Positions 23,403-30,145 of a stretch of DNA of 36,788 bases are shown piece by piece. Below the pieces are notes generated by a model. The model had not been told where the DNA came from. It made no database searches and saw only the letters and a program-made list of their open reading frames with translations. Source of the DNA: Candidatus Peribacteria bacterium (GTDB lineage: Bacteria; Patescibacteriota; Gracilibacteria; UBA1369; UBA12463). Within the stretch, counting starts at the first letter, position 1. Every line of letters begins with the position of its first letter. The DNA lies in the NCBI GenBank assembly GCA_943355055.1, contig CALREA010000009.1:1-36788 (forward strand), in the 5' to 3' direction. Both the position numbers and the translations under genes were made by a program.

Positions 23403-24119
23403 ATGAGCGCACGGCTTTCAACTATCTTCGTTGTTTTGGGAATCTTGATCGGTTTATTTTTCGCCGCACAGTTTCGCACAGGCATTCCTATCGATGGAAC
23501 CTATCCGGCAGATCAGTATCAGGCAAGACAAAATCTCATTAAAGACTTCTTGGATGAACAGGGGATTCTCCGTAACCAGATTGCAAATTTGAATGGTCAA
23601 ATCGATGAACAGCAAAAGAAAAATCAGGCGCTGCTTTCTCGGACAAAGTTATCATATCTGAATGAGCTGAAATCGGCCGCCGGCCTCACTTCCATCAAAG
23701 GAAGAGGGATTGAAATTCAGTTGAGCGATAGCCCGGGCGCGAATCGTGAGTCGACGGGAGTGATTCCGGAAGCGCTCGTACAGGCTGCGGATTTGCGTGA
23801 TATTATCAATCTCCTCCGTACGGGAAACGCGTCGGCGATTGCTATTAATAACCAACGTATCCTGCCGACTACCCACATTAGCGCGGTGGGAAATAGTATT
23901 CTGGTGAACAATTTTTATGTGGCTCCGCCATTTTCCATCACGGCCGTTGCTGATGAAGACTTTCTCTATGCCAGACTGAACGATATTACGACGCTCGTGG
24001 ATTTGAAAAAAAGGGCGACTCAGTATCTCATGCCTTTCACCCTCACACTTCGAACTCACATATCTTTATCTCCTTATAATGGCGATTTCCGCCTCAAATA
24101 TGTTATTGCACGACCTTAA
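23403..24119 (+). CDS. DUF881 family membrane protein (YlxW/YlxX-like), copy 1
   Basis: 238 residues from the ATG at 23403, which is six nucleotides after a consensus -10 box; the frame is open upstream to 23334 without reason to use it. One N-terminal membrane helix (STIFVVLGILIGLFFAAQF), a coiled coil (about 45-85, LIKDFLDEQGILRNQIANLN) and the DUF881 domain (about 100-235): KGRGIEIQLSDSP, ADLRDIINLLRTGNASAIAI, NNQRI and VAPPFSITAVADEDFL. In Gram-positives DUF881 genes sit near division genes (ylxW, ylxX), but the molecular role is not settled. It overlaps the second DUF881 gene by 20-41 bp, so the two are one transcription unit and probably a complex. Confidence 0.85.
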   Translation: MSARLSTIFVVLGILIGLFFAAQFRTGIPIDGTYPADQYQARQNLIKDFLDEQGILRNQIANLNGQIDEQQKKNQALLSRTKLSYLNELKSAAGLTSIKGRGIEIQLSDSPGANRESTGVIPEALVQAADLRDIINLLRTGNASAIAINNQRILPTTHISAVGNSILVNNFYVAPPFSITAVADEDFLYARLNDITTLVDLKKRATQYLMPFTLTLRTHISLSPYNGDFRLKYVIARP

Positions 24120-24747
24120 TACCGGTAGGAACAAGATGATTTTTGCCACAAGTTTGATTCTTGGAATTTTCCTCGTTGTGCAATCGAGATCGTTTATCGG
24201 GGTTACCATCGTTAACACTCGTGATTCCGCCTCCAATATGTTCCGCGAACTTCAGGTATTGCGCGACACTAACAAGAGTCTCACGGATGAAATCGGTTCA
24301 CTGGAGAACGTGCTCGCTAAATCAAAAGACAGCTCCCTGATTCTCAAGGCACTTGAAGATGAAATACATAAATTCAACGTTATTACTGGTGGTCTGCCCG
24401 TCTATGGTCCGGGCATCAAAGTCAGCGCGCCGGTTACCACGGAGGTTGCGTCGCTTGTTGATCTGGTTAATGAGCTGTTTAATTCCGGGGCGGAAGCGGT
24501 AAGTATCAATGGCGTTCGACTCACGGGAAATAGTTTTGGCTTAGATGGCATCCCAAGCGGCCAGATACTTCTGAAGGGAAATATTCTCACTACTCCCTAT
24601 GTTCTGATGGCTATTGGTGACTCTACGACGATGGAAAACACGCTTCGGCAGGTTGGTGGATTTCTCCGAAGATATGAGAAAAAACATCCGGGCAAAACGC
24701 TGAAAATTGAAAAGAAAGATCGAATTGATATGGAAAAAGCGGAATAA
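24079..24747 (+). CDS. DUF881 family membrane protein, copy 2
   Basis: 222 residues from 24079, or 215 from the in-frame ATG at 24100. One N-terminal membrane helix (MIFATSLILGIFLVVQSRSF), a coiled coil (about 50-95, ELQVLRDTNKSLTDEIGSLE) and a DUF881 domain: VYGPGIKVSAPVT, ASLVDLVNELFNSGAEAVSI, NGVRL and TPYVLMAIGDSTTME. The two copies share layout and core motifs but little sequence, so the duplication is old. A TATAAT at 24075-24080 could give a separate transcript starting at 24100, but no -35 box accompanies it. It is convergent with the HTH/coiled-coil gene, 27 bp apart. Confidence 0.82.
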   Translation: MAISASNMLLHDLNTGRNKMIFATSLILGIFLVVQSRSFIGVTIVNTRDSASNMFRELQVLRDTNKSLTDEIGSLENVLAKSKDSSLILKALEDEIHKFNVITGGLPVYGPGIKVSAPVTTEVASLVDLVNELFNSGAEAVSINGVRLTGNSFGLDGIPSGQILLKGNILTTPYVLMAIGDSTTMENTLRQVGGFLRRYEKKHPGKTLKIEKKDRIDMEKAE

Positions 24748-24774
24748 CTCCTGTCTGAACTCATTTCTGCTGGA

Positions 24775-25512
24775 CTAACTCTTGAGGAGAAGCCAGAGGG
24801 GCTGGAGGGCGAGGAGAGCCAAGACAATAGCGAGATAGATTCGCTTATTAAGTTTTTCGTAGTAGAGAGCCTCTCGAATTTTCTTGAGACGGGTGAGCTT
24901 GTCGGCGATTTCGGTTTGAAGAGACTTGGTGGATTCTGTGAGGAGTAGTATCTCATTTTTATTATCGAGAGTTACGGTTCGGTGCTCCTGGAGGGGAATA
25001 CTGTATTTAATTTGGCTCTCCAGTTGACCTATTCGATAGTGGGCTCCCTCCAACTCGTCCTGACGAGCCTTGAGCTCCGCCGTCAACTGTTCATACATTT
25101 TTTTGTATGTTTCTATGAGTTCGTGGTCACGCGTGTGCGACCGGGGGATAGTGTCGCTGTTATTTTGAGCTTGTGTCTGTCCACGGGTTGACGCTCGAGT
25201 TTCTACAAAAATCGGATCATTATTCGCGCTGTTTTCTTCGTCATTCCCTCCTGGACTGTCGTCACTGTCTACTCTCGTGTCGTTAGACATATTACTATAT
25301 CTATCATGTCTATTGTGTCTTGCTATTTTGCTTCTTTGACTAGCCATGAATTCTATTATTTCGCTTCTGCTCAGCAATATCTTGTTGTCTATTATTTTTG
25401 TCGTTAGCTGTCCAGCATGTCTATATCTATCAAGCGTGCGCATTGATACTTTTAACAGTCTACTTGCTGCTTTTCTATCGATTATATCTTTATTTTCTCC
25501 TATTGTGGACAT
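24775..25512 (-). CDS. Tail-anchored HTH / coiled-coil membrane protein
   Basis: 245 residues with an uncommon three-part layout. Residues about 10-58 are an excisionase/MerR-like HTH (DRKAASRLLKVSMRTLDRYR, HAGQLTTKIIDNKILLSRSE). Residues 60-125 are a polar, Ser/Asn/Asp-rich linker. Residues about 128-222 form a coiled coil (LIETYKKMYEQLTAELKARQ). Residues 224-243 are a single C-terminal membrane helix (RIYLAIVLALLALQPLWLLL). The DNA-binding end would face the cytoplasm, tethered to the membrane. RacA of Bacillus has HTH plus coiled coil, but no membrane helix, and I know of no described protein with this exact order. Ten TGTCTA sites cover its promoter and 5' coding half, suggesting self-regulation or DNA tethering. 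Adjacent to the DUF881 genes and an FG-GAP/SLH gene. Confidence 0.78.
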   Translation of the reverse strand: MSTIGENKDIIDRKAASRLLKVSMRTLDRYRHAGQLTTKIIDNKILLSRSEIIEFMASQRSKIARHNRHDRYSNMSNDTRVDSDDSPGGNDEENSANNDPIFVETRASTRGQTQAQNNSDTIPRSHTRDHELIETYKKMYEQLTAELKARQDELEGAHYRIGQLESQIKYSIPLQEHRTVTLDNKNEILLLTESTKSLQTEIADKLTRLKKIREALYYEKLNKRIYLAIVLALLALQPLWLLLKS

Positions 25513-25627
25513 ATATTTATTGTCTATGAATTGTCTACCCTGTGTGGACGCGCCGGAGAGACATGTTTATGGCTGTCTATCTACGCGTGTCTACTGTCTA
25601 TTATAGGCAGGTATCTGATAATGTCTA
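25266..25627. repeat. Cluster of ten direct TGTCTA repeats
   Basis: Exact TGTCTA on the plus strand begins at 25266, 25307, 25386, 25418, 25521, 25532, 25574, 25588, 25595 and 25622, with one inverted copy (TAGACA) at 25284-25289. Close variants are AGTCTA at 25457 and TGTCCA at 25409. A given hexamer is expected about once in 4 kb per strand, so ten in 362 bp on one strand is far above chance. The sites occupy both the intergenic promoter region and the first third of the HTH gene in different codon phases, so coding constraints do not explain them. Two copies sit on the -10 and -35 boxes of the HTH gene promoter. Confidence 0.75.
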
Positions 25628-25628
25628 A
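25600..25628 (-). promoter_or_regulatory. Promoter of the HTH/coiled-coil gene
   Basis: Minus strand: TTAGAC (25628-25623), a 17-nt spacer and consensus TATAAT (25605-25600). The start near 25593 gives a leader of about 80 nt. The TGTCTA copy at 25622-25627 lies in the -35 box and that at 25595-25600 abuts the -10 box, a layout expected for repression. Confidence 0.55.
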
Positions 25629-25666
25629 GCAAAAATTATTACCTTATCCGTCAAGCCTTACGTAGC

Positions 25667-25695
25667 TTTACTTTTTTGGATGGAATAGCCATAAT
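25667..25695 (+). promoter_or_regulatory. Promoter of the FG-GAP/SLH gene
   Basis: TTTACT (25667-25672), a 17-nt spacer and CATAAT (25690-25695). Transcription would begin near 25702, which excludes the in-frame ATG at 25694 and supports the start at 25718. It lies 40 bp from the nearest TGTCTA site. Confidence 0.45.
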
Positions 25696-25717
25696 GCAGC
25701 TACTTTTTTTCCGCTTT

Positions 25718-27943
25718 ATGCTCATCCGTACTACTCGTCATTCACCGCTTCTTGCCGCTGCTATCATTTCCGCTATTGTTGTCTCTCCACTGCCATTTCC
25801 GTCACCTGTTTCGGCTGAATCGAAGCCCTTTTACACCTATAATCTCTCCGCTGCCCCTGATTCTCTTCAGCCCTCCTCTTCTTCCTCTATAGCGAAATAC
25901 GGTTCCGGCTCGCACAACGCGCAATTTGGCGCCGTTCTGGCCAAGGGCGATTTCAATGACGATACCATTGATGATTTGGTTATTACCACCCCGTATTTTT
26001 CCAATAATAAAGGTAAAAATGTTGGCAAAATTGAAGTCTATTTTGGAAAGAAGGATTTTGCCCGTGCATTTGCCGATTCTGCTGCGACGCCGGATCTAAC
26101 CTATGTTGGTGTTACGAGCGGTGGTGAGCTTGGTACATCGTTTGTAAGTGGCGATGTAAACGGTGATGGCATCGATGATCTCCTGATGGGGGCTCCCGGT
26201 GAGCGCAGTGTCTATGTTGTCTATGGTAGACATTCGTTTTCTCCTCTTCCTGAAGCCATCGACCTCTTTCCTCCCCGTGCCGACTGGACACTTCGCGGGC
26301 GCAGTGAGGATGAGCAGTTCGGCTTCGCGTTAGACGCGGCCGATATCAATGGAGACAACATTGCCGATATTATTGTTGCTGCCCCGTTTGCCCCACAAGA
26401 TGGTCTCAAACGAGTAGGAAAGGTACATGTGATTTTCGGAAAGAAAGGTGTTGCCCGTGGTACCATCTATCCCCTTGATGCCGTCCCTTCTGATTTGATT
26501 TTTATTGGCAATGCTCTCGATGATCGATTTGGGATTACGCTCACTCATGGGGATTTTGACGCGGACAAAAAGACGGATTTGGCGATAGGTTCCTATATGG
26601 CTACTAACGGCAAGGCCAAGCAGGCGGGGACGGTCACTGTCATGTTTGGGAAAAAACTGGATATAAAAGGCATGGTGAGAGTGAGCTCCGAAAGTGTGCG
26701 AACCGATGATATAGGTGACACCGACGACAGTGATACTTTTTTTTCTGCGGATCACTCCTTTGATTGGTTTGGGTACTCGCTAACTACCGGAGATTTGAAT
26801 AGCGATGGAGTTGACGATCTCGTTATTGGATCATTTCCCTATCTAAAAAATAAACGTCAGGGTGAGGTATATGTGCTTTGGGGTGAGAAAAACAGTCAAT
26901 TCCAGGACGCCCGCCTTTCGCGCGTGTTTGCGCCGCGCGAGGAGTCACTGATTGGAGGTGCTGTGGCTGTTTCCGATCTGAATCATGATGGGACGCAGGA
27001 TTTGGTTATTGGCGCGCCTACTGGCGCGCCCGGCAGTTCCGCCAAAATCGGCCGAGTCTATGCCCTTAGCATTTTTCCCCGCAATAATCAGGCCTGGAAC
27101 TTCTCCAAAATCCCGGCTGATTTGACTATTCAGGGCAGGAGTACCAATGACTGGTTTGGGAATAGTCTCATTATTGGTGATTTTGATAATGATGGAAATA
27201 GAGATATGGTCGTTGGCGCTCCGAATAGCCGAAATGAGAAGATCGCTTCCGGTGCGGTTGAGTATATCCCAGGGCCGATTTTCCCCCATGGAGACGTTTC
27301 CTATACGGTAGCACCTCCTTCGGAATTTGTCAGAAGAGGCTCATTGATGGTTCAAATCATGAAATCTTTCCATTTTGACCTCAAAAATAAAGACTTCATT
27401 GACTCGTGCATGGCGCAGCTCGAGTTTTGCTTTTATCAATTCTCTTCTCAAACGAGCTTCGCGGGACTTACGCTTTCGCCGGTACTCCAGCTCTATCCTG
27501 ACGTGAAACCGACCGATCCCTATTATGCCGCCGTGACTATCGGTACGATTCTTGGTATCGTGCGCGGCTTTACTGATGAGCCGCAGACCCCGTTCCATCC
27601 ACAACGCTCCATCAGCCGCATACAGGCTCTGAAAATCCTCATGACGGCAACAGGAATACTTCCGTGGAAAGACTACTATGAGTTACAAAAAGAACTTACG
27701 GACGCCGGCAAGACCTCTTCTGGCAAAGACCATATTACTTCACAAAAAACTCCCTACCAGGATATTTCTGCGCGCATTCCTCATATGTGGTGGTATCCGC
27801 GTTACGTCAATTTCGCTTTTCTGAGCGGACTTATCGACGATACCGTGTTTTTCCAACCTGACGCGCCTCTCACGCAAAAAGATCTTGAGATATGGACCGC
27901 GAATATCAAAACCTATCTTGCCCGACATGAAACATCGCCTTAA
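25718..27943 (+). CDS. FG-GAP (integrin-alpha-like) beta-propeller surface protein with SLH-like C-terminus
   Basis: 741 residues from the ATG at 25718, which gives a proper signal peptide (MLIRTTRHSPLLAAAIISAI then VVSPLPFPSPVSA). Seven FG-GAP repeats with calcium-binding loops follow: GDFNDDTIDDLVI, GDVNGDGIDDLLM, ADINGDNIADIIV, GDFDADKKTDLAI, GDLNSDGVDDLVI, SDLNHDGTQDLVI and GDFDNDGNRDMVV. Seven repeats would close a seven-bladed propeller as in integrin alpha chains. The C-terminal 200 residues carry two diverged SLH domains (LYPDVKPTDPYYAAVTIGTI and YQDISARIPHMWWYPRYVNF), which would hold the propeller on the cell wall. Adhesion to other cells is a plausible inference for an episymbiotic lineage. 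It overlaps the next gene by 17 bp. Confidence 0.87.
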   Translation: MLIRTTRHSPLLAAAIISAIVVSPLPFPSPVSAESKPFYTYNLSAAPDSLQPSSSSSIAKYGSGSHNAQFGAVLAKGDFNDDTIDDLVITTPYFSNNKGKNVGKIEVYFGKKDFARAFADSAATPDLTYVGVTSGGELGTSFVSGDVNGDGIDDLLMGAPGERSVYVVYGRHSFSPLPEAIDLFPPRADWTLRGRSEDEQFGFALDAADINGDNIADIIVAAPFAPQDGLKRVGKVHVIFGKKGVARGTIYPLDAVPSDLIFIGNALDDRFGITLTHGDFDADKKTDLAIGSYMATNGKAKQAGTVTVMFGKKLDIKGMVRVSSESVRTDDIGDTDDSDTFFSADHSFDWFGYSLTTGDLNSDGVDDLVIGSFPYLKNKRQGEVYVLWGEKNSQFQDARLSRVFAPREESLIGGAVAVSDLNHDGTQDLVIGAPTGAPGSSAKIGRVYALSIFPRNNQAWNFSKIPADLTIQGRSTNDWFGNSLIIGDFDNDGNRDMVVGAPNSRNEKIASGAVEYIPGPIFPHGDVSYTVAPPSEFVRRGSLMVQIMKSFHFDLKNKDFIDSCMAQLEFCFYQFSSQTSFAGLTLSPVLQLYPDVKPTDPYYAAVTIGTILGIVRGFTDEPQTPFHPQRSISRIQALKILMTATGILPWKDYYELQKELTDAGKTSSGKDHITSQKTPYQDISARIPHMWWYPRYVNFAFLSGLIDDTVFFQPDAPLTQKDLEIWTANIKTYLARHETSP

Positions 27944-28967
27944 GGCTTATGCTCGAGCTGTTACTGCAAAAGGAACCGATGCCCATGCCATCCCCTCAAT
28001 TTCTCAGCTATTGAAGTATCTTGTCTTTTCTCTTGTTTTAGCCATTATTTTTGTGTGGTATATTGTATGGGGACCTCGTTCCGACTACCCAAAAGGATAC
28101 TTTGATCAGAAAAATAATGCCGTCTGGGCGCAGCATTCCTGGAGTGAAGATGTACACTCGCCCGAGGAGATTCGTGATTTCGTAGAGACACTTGGCAAGC
28201 ACCACATACGATATGTATATCTGCATGTTGGTCCACTCGAGTCGGATGGCCAGATCCCGGCAGCGCGCTATCGTCAACTTGGAGAGTTCCTGAAAGTGGC
28301 TCGCGTCTACAGCGATCGCATTGTTTATATTCCCTGGCTCGGACAAATTCGCAATAAACTCCCTCTTGATTCCCTCAGTGCCAGAAGCAATATTGCTGCT
28401 ATTTCTCGCATGTTCGTCCAAGATTTTGGCATGGGTGGAGTGCATATTGATATTGAGCCGATTCTTGATAACGACAGTGATTTTCTCTTTTTACTTGAAG
28501 ACGTAAGAAAGGCTATAGGAAGCGATAAAATCATATCCGTTGCTCTGTCTGAATACTTTCCCGAGTCGGTGGCGTTTGTCGCACAGAAATTTATGCGTGC
28601 TGAAGATTCTATCTCAAAAGATTATATGCGAAAAATCGATTCGCTCGCCGATCAACTCGTGATCATGACCTACGAAAACAGCATCCGAGATGGTCGATTC
28701 TATCGATATTTTCTGAAGAATGAGGTGATTTGGCTCACGAATGTTCTGAAGCACTCAAAGTTGATTATTGGGCTTCCTACCTACGATACCGAGAGCGACA
28801 CTTTCTATCCGCGCGCGGAGAATATCGATTTCGGATTGCGCGGTGTACTCGACGGCCTGAGTAGTTGGCGCAGCACGCATGAGGTGTTTGAGGGGGTGGC
28901 GCTCTATGGATACTGGACGACTGACAAGAAAGAGTGGGATACTATGCGTACGCTCTTTTTGGATTAA
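27927..28967 (+). CDS. Membrane-anchored GH18-like TIM-barrel protein
   Basis: 346 residues from the ATG at 27927, inside the end of the FG-GAP gene; the frame opens earlier (27885). A membrane helix (about 31-52, YLVFSLVLAIIFVWYIVWGP) anchors an outer domain of about 290 residues with alternating beta/alpha units. The segment GMGGVHIDIEPILD matches the GH18 active-site strand (consensus DGxDxDxE): the last Asp and catalytic Glu are kept (IDIE), while the first Asp is His. Later strands LVIMTYENS and LIIGLPTYDT fit positions where GH18 proteins have MxYD and GxP motifs. Glycan binding or hydrolysis at the cell wall is likely; the His substitution leaves activity open. Probably co-transcribed with the FG-GAP gene and ybeY. 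Confidence 0.65.
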   Translation: MKHRLKAYARAVTAKGTDAHAIPSISQLLKYLVFSLVLAIIFVWYIVWGPRSDYPKGYFDQKNNAVWAQHSWSEDVHSPEEIRDFVETLGKHHIRYVYLHVGPLESDGQIPAARYRQLGEFLKVARVYSDRIVYIPWLGQIRNKLPLDSLSARSNIAAISRMFVQDFGMGGVHIDIEPILDNDSDFLFLLEDVRKAIGSDKIISVALSEYFPESVAFVAQKFMRAEDSISKDYMRKIDSLADQLVIMTYENSIRDGRFYRYFLKNEVIWLTNVLKHSKLIIGLPTYDTESDTFYPRAENIDFGLRGVLDGLSSWRSTHEVFEGVALYGYWTTDKKEWDTMRTLFLD

Positions 28968-28991
28968 CCCTATCTCATTTCTCTTTATTTC

Positions 28992-29489
28992 ATGCATATT
29001 TCGTTCGAAAATAAAACCCATAAAAACGTTGATATTGAGCCACTGAAGCGGTATATCTCCATTGCTGAAAAACTGTTTCTCTCCAGGCTTCGATCGTACT
29101 GTCCGAAAGGCGCCACCGTACGTGACCTCGCCCTGAACGTGTATTTTGTGACCGATAGTGAGATTCGGAAGATTAATCGTGAATACCGCGGAAAAGATAC
29201 GGCGACGGATGTGATCTCTTTTTCTTACGTGGAAGATCGAAATTTTATGCCCTATATTGGTGAACCGGTGGTGGCCGGGGAAATTTTTCTCTCACTTCAA
29301 ACGATCGCCCGACAGGCCGCCGAGAAGAAGCTTAAGCCGGAAAATGAATTACTCTATATGCTCATTCATGGCTTTCTGCACGTGTTTGGATACGATCATC
29401 TGACCGACGAAGAGGAGCGCGATATGGAAAAAGCGTCCTTCGCTATTCTTGGGAAAAAATATCCCGAACGGACGAAATTCGGATTTTAG
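28992..29489 (+). CDS. ybeY: Endoribonuclease YbeY (rRNA maturation)
   Basis: 165 residues. The signature H-G-F-L-H-V-F-G-Y-D-H (126-136) supplies three zinc-binding histidines. GKDTATDVISFSY (68-80) and AGEIFLSLQTIARQA (95-109) are the other family blocks. YbeY processes the 3' end of 16S rRNA and takes part in ribosome quality control. It lies 24 bp after the GH18-like gene without a Shine-Dalgarno sequence, and is convergent with the lipoprotein gene (20 bp), where a small inverted repeat, TCCAC/GTGGA, is visible (29497-29509). Confidence 0.95.
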   Translation: MHISFENKTHKNVDIEPLKRYISIAEKLFLSRLRSYCPKGATVRDLALNVYFVTDSEIRKINREYRGKDTATDVISFSYVEDRNFMPYIGEPVVAGEIFLSLQTIARQAAEKKLKPENELLYMLIHGFLHVFGYDHLTDEEERDMEKASFAILGKKYPERTKFGF

Positions 29490-29509
29490 AAAATCTCCAC
29501 TCTGTGGAA

Positions 29510-30073
29510 CTATGGCAGCAGCGTCATCGACTGAGCCATTTTTTCGTATGTCGCAAAATGCTTGTCGAAATCAATCGGGTCTTCGTCGAGGATAATTGCA
29601 TACGCCTTGTTGTTCTTCACGGTGAGTGTTATCACTACCTTTTCGGTAATACTCTTGTCTATACTGTTGCGAAACTGCAATGTCACTCGCTTCGCCTTTT
29701 CGCCTAAGAGTAGCGCTTCTTTGGTTTCAACTTCCTTCATCTCTGTGACATTCGCTTCGATATATTTTTGCAGACCACTCAACTCATCCTCAATATTTAC
29801 CTTCTTGTCTCCCAACGGTTTCACGACACTGACGGCGACATGTCCTTCTACGTTTGATTCGTCGGTTGATGTCTGAGGAATACTGATAACGTAATCAATA
29901 TACTGGTTGTCACTTTGCGTTTTGATGTCCGACCAACTTGCCGGACGCTGAACGCTTACGCCAACATTATTCAGTTTCTCCGTTACATTTCCAATACCGA
30001 TCAGTGAACAACCGGTAGTCAAAATAAGGCTTGATAGAGCCAAAAGACTTGTTTTGATTTTGATGGTGTTCAT
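29510..30073 (-). CDS. Lipoprotein, PsbP-like fold possible
   Basis: 187 residues from the ATG at 30073. MNTIKIKTSLLALSSLILTT is followed by GC, giving a lipobox (L-T-T-G-C) with the lipidated Cys at position 22. The mature part alternates beta strands (VGVSVQRPASWSDIK, HVAVSVVKPLG, EKVVITLTVKNNKAYAIILD) and ends with FATYEKMAQSMTLLP, a layout seen in PsbP/Mog1-like small lipoproteins. That assignment is tentative. It would sit on the outer face of the cytoplasmic membrane. The longer frame start at 30112 would spoil the signal peptide. Confidence 0.75.
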   Translation of the reverse strand: MNTIKIKTSLLALSSLILTTGCSLIGIGNVTEKLNNVGVSVQRPASWSDIKTQSDNQYIDYVISIPQTSTDESNVEGHVAVSVVKPLGDKKVNIEDELSGLQKYIEANVTEMKEVETKEALLLGEKAKRVTLQFRNSIDKSITEKVVITLTVKNNKAYAIILDEDPIDFDKHFATYEKMAQSMTLLP

Positions 30074-30145
30074 GGATTTGAGGGGGAGGGAATCTGACAG
30101 CCTCTTCGGCACACCTCTGCTGAGGCGCCTGCTGGTGTCTGTATA

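Noticed and set aside
24075-24080. TATAAT inside the first DUF881 gene as a separate promoter for the second.
   Set aside because: There is no -35 box or extended -10, and the overlap of the genes already explains expression.
29497-29509. The TCCAC/GTGGA repeat after ybeY as an intrinsic terminator.
   Set aside because: The stem is only 5 bp with a 3-nt loop and no U tract follows.
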